Shown piece by piece: positions 10,592-22,700 of a stretch of 36,429 bases of DNA. Position numbers and translations under genes: made by a program. The stretch lies in NCBI GenBank assembly GCA_905250885.1, contig CAJNOQ010001075.1, positions 1-36,429 of the forward strand, written 5' to 3'. Source of the stretch: Didymodactylos carnosus. Its lineage: Eukaryota > Rotifera > Eurotatoria > Philodinida > Philodinidae. The notes under the pieces are model-generated. The model was given only the letters and a program-made list of their open reading frames with translations. It searched no databases and was not told the DNA's origin. The number at the start of each line of letters is the position of its first letter. The stretch's first letter is position 1.

Positions 10592-13500
10592 GTGTGAAGA
10601 TATATACGGTACAGTAGGTCAATGTGATTAGAAAAGAAAAACGAACGCAAATAAGAGAAAAATGGTGATAAGAGAAGAACAATGACGTATAATAATGCGT
10701 ATATAGTGATACCTTGAAATCATTCGTGCAAAAAAAACAGAACTATTCACAGTAAATTTAGTCCATTTCCTTTTTTCTCTTTTTATTACTTATTACGTGA
10801 ATAAATTTTGTTTTTTTCAAAAATATTTTATATTGTAATATTGTTGTTTATTTTTCTAAATAATAAATGTTAATTCTATAGATATCTATTCATGCTTTTT
10901 TATGATGTGTGTGTGCTTAATGATCAGATCCTAACATGTAAACATCATAATCATACTATGTAATCCATGAATAATAATTTAAATAAATTTGTGCCTGTAT
11001 TCGAATCATGTACTATCATGTGAGGATGTCTTGCTTACTTTTCCACAGATTCACATAAGTGTCAGCTTTTACTAAAAAATTTCCTACTTTGTAAAACCTT
11101 TAAGCGTTCTTAAGACACACAAACATCTAGAATAAAAACTGATAAACCAATATAATAGTCTTTCACATTCATCAGGCGCATAAATAAACTTTTATTAAGT
11201 TCTACGTAAATTGAATGAACAGCTTTGCTTTGAATCCGCTTAAGTAGTTCGTCGGTTTAGAAAGAAACGACAGAAGAGTAATGAAATTTAGAAATGAGGG
11301 TACATGAGGAAAGACGCATAAGAGTGAGTAATATTTAAATATATTAAATCAGCGAGCGCATTTAATCTAATTATAGTTTCTTGCAAATCTGATTTGTGCT
11401 TTATTTTTTGAAACTTTTTGCACATAAATGAGATTTGAGAGAAACCAAAATTGGACTGAATGAACTACGCATGTGAACATAATAACGCAAATATACAACT
11501 TTCAATTAATAGACTAAACAATCGAACGATGAGGGATGAATTGTGCGTGGGCGGATGTTGGCGTATAGACAACATATTATACCATAAATTGATCAGAACG
11601 AATAGAAAATCGACATAAAACCAATGTCATTAAATTATATTTCTTTGCTAGAAATCGAACTCAACCCAGCAATGATAATAAAGAAAGAAGAAAGTTTTTC
11701 TATGTAGCAGGCGAAAAATACTAGATTTCTAATTTTCTGATCGCGCCAATGTACAGTTGAGCGCTACTGTCTACGTGCTCTGACTGATATAGTGCAGAAA
11801 CTTCATCGCACAAATCAGGAAAGAAATCTCTTCAGGTATTCATCGAAAGGTTTGCTCCTATCAATTAAATAGATATTTTTTAGCAAAATCTGATTTGAAC
11901 GTAAACTCGGCAATGTGTAGCAGAAAGCGTCCGCTTCCGTGTACGATTTTTGAAAGAGTTTCTCGGATGCCCTTAAAACAAGGCTGTTGACATCTGATTT
12001 ATTTTTTCGCTACATATTCTTCTGAGATATTCACATTATAAAACGGTTTTTCAGAGAGATATTTCAGTACCAAATTAATAAGCCATTTCTATACATCTTG
12101 AAATGGAACAATGAAAAGACAGTGTCTTTTGGCGCTGTGGTAGTGTAAACTTCAACAATCGATAAGGATGGATTGTCTCGAATAAATAACACCCAGTGTG
12201 TGTGCATTCTCAAGATAAATACCAATTTTTGGTACAGTCAAAACGGATTTTTTCAGATGTCAAATTACAATGCGCTCCAAAAAACAACAGAATAAACGTA
12301 AAAGTACAGACTCAGTCGTTTTTTTAGATCTACGTGTTGCACTTAGTTTAAAATCAAACAGGTCAATGAAGCTACTCTCAGATATGAAAAGATGCTCGTG
12401 TCAAATCGTGAGAACGGCGTTACCGCTGACTTCTGAACCAGGGACCGTCGCAGGAGTAACTTTTTTCATCCTGCCCTGTCAAAAAATTACTCATAAATTT
12501 TTTTGGGCTCTGCCTTGCCCCGTCTGGCTGGGCAGGACGCCCTGTAGTGCAAAAGAAAGTTTTTCTCCTTAACCTAGAAGACTTTATCTTCAAGAAACTC
12601 ATCAAAAACATTGGATGTGTTTCTCGTGACAGAATCTTTTTTTATTAATTATCAATTATCAGTTAGAAAAGTTGGCTGTCATTTTTATTTTCACATATAC
12701 GACAGATTTCAAAATGTTACTTAAAAAGGAGTTTGAAAATCTGAAAAATCAGTCTCTCGCAGGGCAAATCAAGGAATTTTTTGTTGCCCTGTCCTGCGGT
12801 CTCTGTTCTGAACAGTGTAATATTTTAAGCTCGAATTTTCATCATAATCCATTTACAAGATAAACTTTAACTTCTGAAAGTTTGGTTGAATCAATTGTTG
12901 TTGTCAAAGTGTAAGAAACGACTTGTCGATGAGGTTCGTAAACACATTGTTTTACTTTACCAGCAGCAGAACTAAATGATCGTCTCCGAAACTTTTAATA
13001 AATTTACAACTTCGACTATTTACTGACTCCACAACACCGTGACTCTCGACTGTGACTGCAAACATAACCATCTACTATTACTAAGCTGATTCACTATCGC
13101 ACTCAATTATATTTCTCTTTTGTTTTAAAAATGGATCATTTATTTCTTCAATTATAACAATCAAAAGGAAAATTGAACAAATCGTTACAAAACACACATA
13201 AATTACAATAACGGAATAAATAAATTATTAGAAAAAAACAACCAACAACCGTTTTTTCATAGTTATTGAAAGACATCGATATTCGGCAAAGATTTTCATC
13301 AAGACAAAAATCTATCGTTTTTTTTTTTATTAAATGCAGGAAATCACACAAAAATACGTCTTCTACAATATGCTTTGATTGTTTATTATTCTGATGATTT
13401 CTCGTTCACTCATAAACACACAGACACTGAGCAATATCAATTTCTAATAAATATAGTAAACAAAACAAAAATAGATGGGAAATGAATATATACAGAAAAA

Positions 13501-13712
13501 AAAATAAGCCTATTAATTGAAAATGCATTAGGTCGAAATTCATACAAAAAGTGGAAGTAGTATCATCGTTATAATGCACAAAAAGCAGCCCTTTAAATAG
13601 AATGTACAAAAAGAAGTTGGAATGGCGTTTAAACATTATTGCACATTAATCGAACGAGGAAAAGAACATTTGACTAGTAAGAGAAAACACAAGAATAACA
13701 ATTGGATATAAT

Positions 13713-13718
13713 TTTATT
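13713..13718 (-). promoter_or_regulatory. Polyadenylation signal of VPS8
   Basis: AATAAA on the minus strand, about 35 nt beyond the VPS8 stop codon. This indicates a short 3' UTR. Confidence 0.6.
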
Positions 13719-13752
13719 TTAAATAAATTTTTGAATGATGAAGTATTAATTC

Positions 13753-16700
13753 TTAATTTTTCGTCTCTGATAGATATTCTCTCCATTTATCGGGTATTAA
13801 ATCCATTGTAGTTTTTCTTAGATGTTCTTGTGGAAAAAAAGTATTTGTTATTAATGAATATGATTTATTAGCGGGATCGTTGTCATTGTTATTCTCATCG
13901 CTCACTAGTAATTGACGAACATTCAATCGTTTTCGTTCGAGCATTGTATCAATCACTTGTTGTTGTATGTTTAATATTGTTTCTTTTTCATTTCCATTTC
14001 CTGTATTTAATGCTGCAAAAGAATCTACGGCAGCTATACGTGTTAAACGACGTTGAGAAGAAGAAGTTGTTGTAGGTTGTAATGAATTTGTTGTAGATGC
14101 TGTTGTTGTTGTTGTTGTTGTTGAACATTCTGGACAATGATCAAATATATTAATTGATTTACTACTAGTTGTTGTTGAAATGGTAGAATGATATTTTTTC
14201 CATTCATTTTTAATTTCGATTAAACAACTTGTATGGAATATATGTCCACAAGCAAATATTACAATTTTTTTTTTATTATCATAGAATGTTTTTTGACAAT
14301 AACAACATGTTTGTACACGAACTGATACACTTTTATTTAATATTGAATTCATTTGATTAACATCATCATATAAATCACGTTTTAAAAGACGATTTGTTGT
14401 TTCCAATAGACGCGTTTCAAATGAACAATTTTCCATCATACTTTGTATTAATTGACGAATTTCAAATGTACTTCGACCATCTGTAAAACGTCTTAATGTA
14501 GTACTATTTGAGGGTTGATTTGAATCATTTTGCATTATTCGTTCTAATATTGCTAAAATAGAAAACAAATTTAATTAATTTTACATTATATAGATAAAAT
14601 TTTTATTCCATTTTCTTTTTCTTCATTCGTCCTTTTTTGATACTATTTAAACGATAATATCAAAACTGAGATTATGTGACTCACCTGGGAGTGTAACATA
14701 ACCAATCATACTGTTCAATATTTCACCATAAATGCGTCGAAAAGCATTTTTATAAATAGTCACTGTTTCTTGATTTAATTCACTAATAATATTTTCATTT
14801 AAACTCGATAATTCTAATATTTTATCTAAAAATTTTAACCACATTCGTTCACGTTCATTTTTTTCTAATTTAGATCCATTTCGTTGACAAAAATGAACAC
14901 AATCTAATGAATAAAAATGTAATTGTGATATAACTGATGATAATTGATCAGTTGTAATTGTTTTTTCATGAATAAATTTTATACAACATTCATGAATTTG
15001 TTTTAAATATAATTCAAATGTTTCCGAATATTCACCTAATTTTTCTAAAAGATAAATAATGGAAGAAACATTAGAATATTTTCGAACAATTTGTAATGCA
15101 TCTTGTTTATGATAATTATCCGATTTTTTTCTTAGAAAAGTTGAAACATTTGTTGAATCATATTTACATAATAATTCAATATATTGAAGAACATATGTTT
15201 GTTCAATTGGTACCAATGAATGTGTGGTTTTCACATCATTATAATCAAAACAACTCTAAAATATAAATAATAAACTATTATTATTTTTAACTATTATTCG
15301 ATTAATCTTACTTTTAGTAGAGCATATTGTGCCTGTTCATTATCATTTAGTAAACGTAATAATTTTCCAAGATCAATTTGTAAATAGACACAAAATAGTT
15401 TACATGCTTTAAATGAATCGGCTAAAATAATTGGTGATAAATATTCAATTAATTTATTATATATTTTAATACGATCTGTTTCGTTTAATGCTGGCCATAA
15501 TGATTTAATATAACGAAATATATTTGTAATACGTTTTTGATCATTAGCATAACATTCTATAATTAAATCATAATCATTTTTTTCAGCATAAATTATTTCA
15601 CAAACACGCCAAAAATGAGCATGACGACATAATTCTAGTAAACGTTTTAAATCAAATGAATGTAAACCAGCTGCCTGTATAACATCTAATAAAGATTGTT
15701 CACGATCATCATGATGTAAATTATCATTGGATGCTTTACATAAATATTCTAATACCTAGAAAAAATAAATAATTAGTTAAACGACTGTTGTAAATTTATA
15801 AAATAGAATTAGTTTAGAAAAATTATTTGTCTATCCTAGTATAGTCTAATGTTACTTGTAACAAATAAATAAAATTTTATTGCCTAAAATAAACGATAGA
15901 GAAAATCTTATTTCAAAATTTTGAAAATATTAAGTAAATAGTTAGATAACGCATTTTCTCAGTACATATATCTAATAATTTTAAGGATAACTCGCATCTC
16001 TTTTACAGCACTTTGTAGATATGCTATCAAAACGAAACAAAAAATGATCAAGACTTGATATTTTCAGAGTAGATTGAAAACTCTTTACTACTTCTTTTCG
16101 CTTTTGTCACAACAAGATTTCTAGAAAATTGACTTTTTGCATTTCAGTTTTTTCGCTCTAATTCAAAAAGAAAAGGAGATCACCTGAGAAATGTTCTTAG
16201 GTATCTCTGATAAGATTTTCAAACCGATTGGACAAGCTTTTCCAAAGATCATAACGTATCGAATTGAAAAAGCAAGTTTTCTGAAAATCGCGTGAAGAAC
16301 AATAGCTAAAGACGCGTTATCTAACTGTTTACTTATTATTTGCAAACTTTTCAAATAAGATTTTCTCTACCTTTTGTTTTAGGCAATAATTCTAAAAATG
16401 CCTTAAATACTTAAATCTACTACTTGAAAAATCCAATATAATTTTTACAAAAACAATTAGACAGTAGCTTTTTGTAAACTATTCACTTTAAGTTACAATA
16501 AATCATTTAAATATTGTTAATTATTCGCGCCTATAACGTCGAAATTTCGCCGAATAAATTGCGTAAAGTTCTACATATTTTTTTTACTATTGTTTTTTAA
16601 TATGAAATTTAATTTAAAAATTTTCTTGTGTTTGAAGAGAACTGATCATCATTCTTTTATCTATAGTTATTATTAAATGTAGTACAACTTAACAACGTAT

Positions 16701-19700
16701 GATAAACTGTTCAAAGAAAAAAGATGGGTGCATCGTGTTGTGGTACCAAAAACGTTATATCAAGTAAAAAAGCAAAAGTGAAACAAAAAGACAAGGATAA
16801 AGTCAAAGGGAAAGATAAAAAAGTGATTAAACAAATTCAAAGGAAAGAGTTACAGAAACCTACTGATTCGAATGTAATTGTTCATCCTTTTTACGGCAAG
16901 TCATCATCATTATATCATTTAGATGAAAATAATACAAAACCATCATCAAAAACTCCTCAAGAACTAAATGAAGTGCTAGCAGTTCAAAATCGTCAATTGC
17001 GTGAACAGAATAAATTCAATGACAATACAATTTTTGATAATGTAACATTCACACAAGTATCACAACAACAACGAAAAACGAGTACAATATCAACAGAAAG
17101 TGAAATTGAGAGAGAACAACTAGTGCGACAGAGACCATCTATGTTCGATTCGAGTCATCGTAGCACTATGAATCAAGATATTGATCACATACAATCGGAT
17201 GATAATATTAAAAATGTTCAAACATTGAATGAATTGAAATTATCGGTTAAAGAAAACAATAAACAAACATCAGTTGTTTTATTTCATGGGAAATATTGTC
17301 CATATTCTCGAAAAGTAATACCTGTTTTCAGAAAATGGGCTCGTTTATATAAAGATCGTGTTCATCTATATGAAGTTGATGTTGAAAATGCAAAAACGCT
17401 GTTGGATTATTATCACGTAAGAGAAATACCAGCAATAATGTGTTTCACCGACAATAATTTAGATCGACCAATATGGAAACGTGTTGCCATGAATGTATCA
17501 GAGAGTGAAACAATACATAAGAAAAGTAGTTTTGATGGATTATTATCAAGTTTTGATTTAGCTATTAGAAGTGTCAGTGATAACGATCATACAGATGTTG
17601 ATGAACAGCACGCAGAACTATCAACAATCAGTACGTCACTCGTCGTTTATAATAATAAAGTAAATAGATTATCAGGTCAAAAATTTGATGATGAAAATAA
17701 TATGATCATCGTTATGGATTCAAATGGAGCAGAAAAAAAACATATTTTACATATATTACAAACACAGTCAGACGATGAAAAAGAATATTATTTACTCATA
17801 TTAGATAATGGAGAAATATTACCATCACAATCAAAACTCATCTTAACCGTTACTAGTAAGAAAACCATCGATATTCAATTTGTTCCCAATAACTAATTAC
17901 TTATCGTCATTCAATTTTTTTTCGGAATTTGAACATCTACACACATCTTAACTAGAAAATAAGATACGAGTAGATAAATTGTGAAACACGAATTTTAGAT
18001 GGACATAGACATATGAGTACGTAACTAAGAAGAAAACATAATCTGATAGACAAATACAGGAAAATAAAGGATTCGATTCCCGATTGAGGCATCTATATTC
18101 TTTTTACATGCTTATTTATCATATTATGTTTTCTTCTTAGTCATGTAAAACTGTAATGTGTAGCAAATTAGATTTCTCGTCCGCTTAAGTGTAGATTACA
18201 TAATCTTTTCTATTCTGCCTCGTTTCACACAGGACTCATCAAGGGCCGTTCTGAATTTCATGATGTCTGTTAGTTCTATTTAAATTCTTCTATTCCAATG
18301 AAAAAGAACTTTACCGGCCATAACGGTAAAAAAATAATTATCGATTTTTCAAGCTAGAATTTACAGTGGTAAAATCTGAAAATGATACTGGAACTTCGAA
18401 AACGCTAAAGTATTTATAATTAATTTTTTTTTCTCTCGTCTACCCTTACCCGTCATTAAGTGATGTTTTTTTCCTCCCAAATAATAATACTACCACATTT
18501 TCTTCAAATTGTAGATGAGACTGGCGAAGAAGAATATTTGAAAGCAATATCCGAATCGTCACCCATTCAATCAAAAATGAATGATTTTTCGACTGAAAAA
18601 AATAGTCTGAATACGGATGATAGAACAGATGTAGTGTCATCAAGACTATCTTTAAATTTACGTAAGTCACTACAAAAAAAGTTCTTAATAAATCGATTAT
18701 GATTTTTTTGTTCAACAGCAAATAATCAACCACGACAGTATAGCAATATGTCCAATAAAACCGAACAAAGCAATCGATATGATGAACGATTTTTAACACC
18801 CATAACCAGCATAATGTTACTAAATGACGGTAAGTGGAAAAAAAAACGTTTTCACAAAGAGGGTAAAATAATGAACTGCGCGTAGAAACATGAGATCAGT
18901 ATGATAAAAAAAACAACAATAAATCAATCAATGTTATCATATAAAATATTTTCCCAAACACGGTTTTTCTATTCGCTTAGGTAATGAAAACAAAACAGTG
19001 ATGTATTCAGTAACACAAGCGCTTTGTCTAGTAACCAATTAACTAAACACAATCAATTTTTCCCACACTTAAACATAAAAATTTATGTTTTATAGTGTCT
19101 TACTATCAAAATAAAAAACGACTAGATAAATTTTTAAAATCAAATGTAGAGAAATAGTGTTTTATATCTTTCATTGTATTAAGTACTGCCGAATGTGAAT
19201 GACTTCGATAGTTGACTGTCAGTATTTATCAAGGAAGAAATAGAGGACAATTTTTAAATTGCATCTTTAATCATCTCAATTTATTGTAGCTCTCAAGAAC
19301 TAATTGTTCTGTTAATAAGTTATCTCACTTTTTAATAATTCTTTTAGAAGATCATTTTGCTCAAGATGAAACACAATCGCAAATTAAGAAATTGAACAAC
19401 GATGTTCAGCAACCGGATAATGAAGATGCAACGTTATTTTATATTTCATATTTTATGAATTCAGATGAAATAAGATACGAAGGCTATTCATTACCAAAAA
19501 CAAATACGAATAATTATCTTTATCACAAACAACAAAATACTGATAAAAATCGTCATTTATCTATACAATTTAGTGATGATAATTCATTGTTTAACGCTCG
19601 TCCAATGTCAATAACAGCCTATAATGATGGTAGATGGAAAGATCAACATACTCTGTCAGAAAATGATGATGCTAATAGTACTAAATATAAAAACGGTGAA

Positions 19701-22700
19701 CAAAATGTTTCCGTTGTCTATATTGCACCTAAAAAGCAACATGGTATTGATGATGACCAAAATATATTGATGACACATGAACTTATGAATCATCCATTAA
19801 AAATTGATCACTCTCAGATATCAGTTATGACATTAAAATCGGTACCAAATTCATTACTTGAATTACCAACCGATGAAAATCAATTGAAAGAATATTATAC
19901 AATATTAGATAATTGTGTATATTATAGTGGATGGACAACAAAACAAAGTTTAAATCCAAATTGTACTGTTTATTTAACAAAATCAAGTATAGGAGTATCA
20001 AATTCAAACGATAAAGTCTATTATATCTAATTTTTTCTCTTATCGACTCTATATCGTTACATTCTCATCTAGCTTTGAATCAACATTTTTCTAGAAAGAA
20101 AGAATAGAATTACAATTTTTTCGAAGAAAAATGTCATCAAAAACAAAAGAATGGACAACATGGAAATCAATTGTTCGCTAAATCGATGAAAAACGTAGAT
20201 TTAGATCAACAAATGTAACTGACAACTTGTGAGATCTGCAATCGTGGAAGAATAAAAAAAGAGAACAGTCGTTTTTATTCGATGATATTCATTTTCACTA
20301 TTTGAGACTAAATAGTAATTCGACATAGGACTAAAATTAAATGCAAACAATCGCTTCTACAACTTGACAATAGAATAACTTCATTTTAGCCTTCAAAATA
20401 AATTATTTTGCTTTTGCCAAAGAGTTTGTAGTATAACAAAGAAATCATTCGCAAGATCTAAGCTAGCACAATTATTAGTTATAAGAGCTTACATAGTTTT
20501 CGAGCGTCGTAGAGAATTTTGAGAAATTCTACTCCATTATAAAAATCATTATTTGCGAATTTTATCGAAGTTTCATGCAGTTTCTGATAATTCGATATTA
20601 CTTTCCAGTCAATATAGAATTTTTACACATTTAGCATGTAATTTTAAGTTATTTTTCGCAAAAGAGAAGTTGAGATGATGATAAATTTTTTCCAGGAGGA
20701 AAGGCGAACTATAATACAAGTTCTGCACACATCTCTTACGTTTTAAGTCATCACTATTGAGTTACGTTATGTAATGAAAAAATGTGGCATAATAATCTTA
20801 ATATTGTTTTATTGAGCTATAAGTTGACATATTAAAAGAAAAGTTAACTAATCATCTTATACATTTTGATTACCTGTTCAAATAACATTCCTTGCACAAA
20901 TATATGTTGTTGTTTAGGTTTTGATAATTGTCTCGCTAAGAATGCAAATAACATTCCAATTTGATTTGAAGTAAACGATATATCATCGACCATAACTCTT
21001 AATAATATATCGAAAAACGCTCGTCGTTTAAGTATATCAATAGCGTGTAAAAAATCTTCATCATTAAATGCCATTGTTAATAAATTAAAAAAATCACGTG
21101 TATTAAAATGTAATAATGTTCGTAAATTTGTATATAATAGACCACCTGTTTGTCTTGGATGTAAAAATGAAATTAAATCAAATAATTCATTTCGTGCATA
21201 ATTAGCTACGTCTGGTGTCAAACGGCCACCATATGGATAAATATCACCAACAAATGTACTCTGAAGAAAAACTAATCCTTGATTACCAATTGTGATAATT
21301 TTTTCACTGTAAGTACCTTAAATGAAATAAAAAGAGTACTAAGAAATGGATATAAAATATGAAATTGTTTATAAAAGAATACAGCAGGTTTTGCATTATA
21401 CAAAAGCTTAATTCTTTATATATTCATATGAACCTATAAAACGAGTAAGATTCAAAATCACTACTTTTTATTAATGTTGATTTTTGATCATTCGGCCAAT
21501 TTTCATCAGATCGAAATACAGAACTAGATGATACTGTAAAAATCTTAGAAAACACTCATCCAAAAAGTTTTTTCAAAATCTTTAGCTTAGGAAATTACAA
21601 AATTTGAAATCCTAGTAGACTAAATCAAAATCTCGTTAGACCATAGATGATTGATCTTCTGTAGTTGTGCCACTGATTAATGTCTTTAGCAGAATTCAAC
21701 AGTTTAATTAGGAACAAAAATTTTAAAGTTGTTCTCTCTCTTAACCCTGATCCGTCCGGACTCCAGATGAAAACGAGTGCTTTGAAGATATATCTTGCTG
21801 CTCTGCCAGATAAATAATGAGTGAATGCAATCAGTTCATATTGATAGTACACTCTATTGTCATTCAGTGGAATATAAATTGAAGCGGTAAAATCTAACCG
21901 TTGTGTTCAGGCAGCGTCCAAATGAAACCGGTAGAATTTGGGCATATTATAGATGGTCGGATCAGGGTCAGAACGAAGAAAAATAAATAAATAATCTCTC
22001 AAATCTAGAGATCCGACTGGAAATGATCGATGATTAATATCTAGGTATGCACCAGTACCAGTGGACTGAGTACCCAATAAAAACTGGCCAGTCAAGTATA
22101 AGTACTGATATTGGTACATACATATTAATACCATTTTCTGTTAGAAGAGTCTTGTCTTTTTACACGTGTTTTGGCTTTATTCCCTTTTTTTAAAATAATA
22201 AAAAGGCTAACAGAAAAAATTAGATATAAATATTTGAGAAAAACGAATTCAGTTTCTATGAGCTGTGCTACCTCAACAGGAATGTGTGGTTGTGATACGT
22301 GAAAAATAGGTATAAAATTGAAAAAAAACGAGAAGACAAGAAGAGAGAGATCACTCTTGTGTAATCACTCAGAGTGAAAAACAAGCTAAGTATCCTCTTT
22401 TCTCGCAAAGTCATATATGACTTACCATTATTTTCTACAAAACTATCTTCTAATTTTTCCATAATTTCCTTAAATATTGTTGTAAAATCTCTAAATGCTT
22501 CACTGTAAATATGTAATAATGTCTGATATAGGTCGTATTTTCTTGCCACATGAAGTATTTGATTGATATCAAGGCATGATACTTCAATACGACTTAAGCA
22601 TTGTTCTAATTGGTGAAAATAACCTAAATATATTAAAGTAATTACCAGATACGATAACGTCAGAAAGAGACAAAATTAGACAAATTAGAACTTTTTTAAG

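Larger units (their letters stand above)
9643..13752. other. Intergenic region between VPS8 3' end and Rabin8 5' end
   Basis: About 4.1 kb without a supportable gene. The part near 9643-9665 holds the strong acceptor-like TTTTATTTTTAG-type tract before the Rabin8 start (minus strand). Further out lie a TA microsatellite at 10551-10591, long A/T homopolymers, and an unusual C-rich patch at 12420-12800 (TGCCCTGTC, TTGCCCCGTCTGGCTGGGC) that looks like a decayed repeat. A 100-codon open frame at 12270-12572 has no family features. The Rabin8 promoter should be here, but no element can be named. Confidence 0.5.
15756..20873 (-). other. 5.1-kb VPS8 intron hosting a gene and a fold-back element
   Basis: The donor follows the exon encoding …GMLFEQ (GTAATC) and the acceptor TTTTTTCTAG precedes VLEYLCKASND. 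The joined frame FEQ|VLEYLC fits the family sequence, which has a similar continuous segment there. Most other introns of the gene are 45-130 nt. The enlarged intron contains a fold-back element (15878-16388) and the complete plus-strand gene 16724-20030. Confidence 0.9.

Noticed and set aside
10297-10650. 117-codon minus-strand frame
   Set aside because: Its middle is a translation of the TA microsatellite (YIYIYMIIYIYIY).
12270-12611. Open frames on both strands with a C-rich patch
   Set aside because: They are mutually overlapping, show no domain or splice support, and the patch looks like a decayed repeat.
13406-13636. 76-codon minus-strand frame downstream of VPS8
   Set aside because: It is Phe/Leu-rich filler lying beyond the VPS8 polyadenylation signal.
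18068-18095. tRNA-like T-arm GGATTCGATTCCC
   Set aside because: No matching acceptor, D or anticodon stems are found at the right distances.
18298-18327. Alternative short first exon (MKKNFTGHN) for the exon at 18515
   Set aside because: The phase fits, but the strong GTAAG donor at 17856 gives a longer, better supported join from the thioredoxin exon.
18446-18799. 117-codon minus-strand frame
   Set aside because: It overlaps the phase-consistent exons of the plus-strand nested gene and has no protein character.
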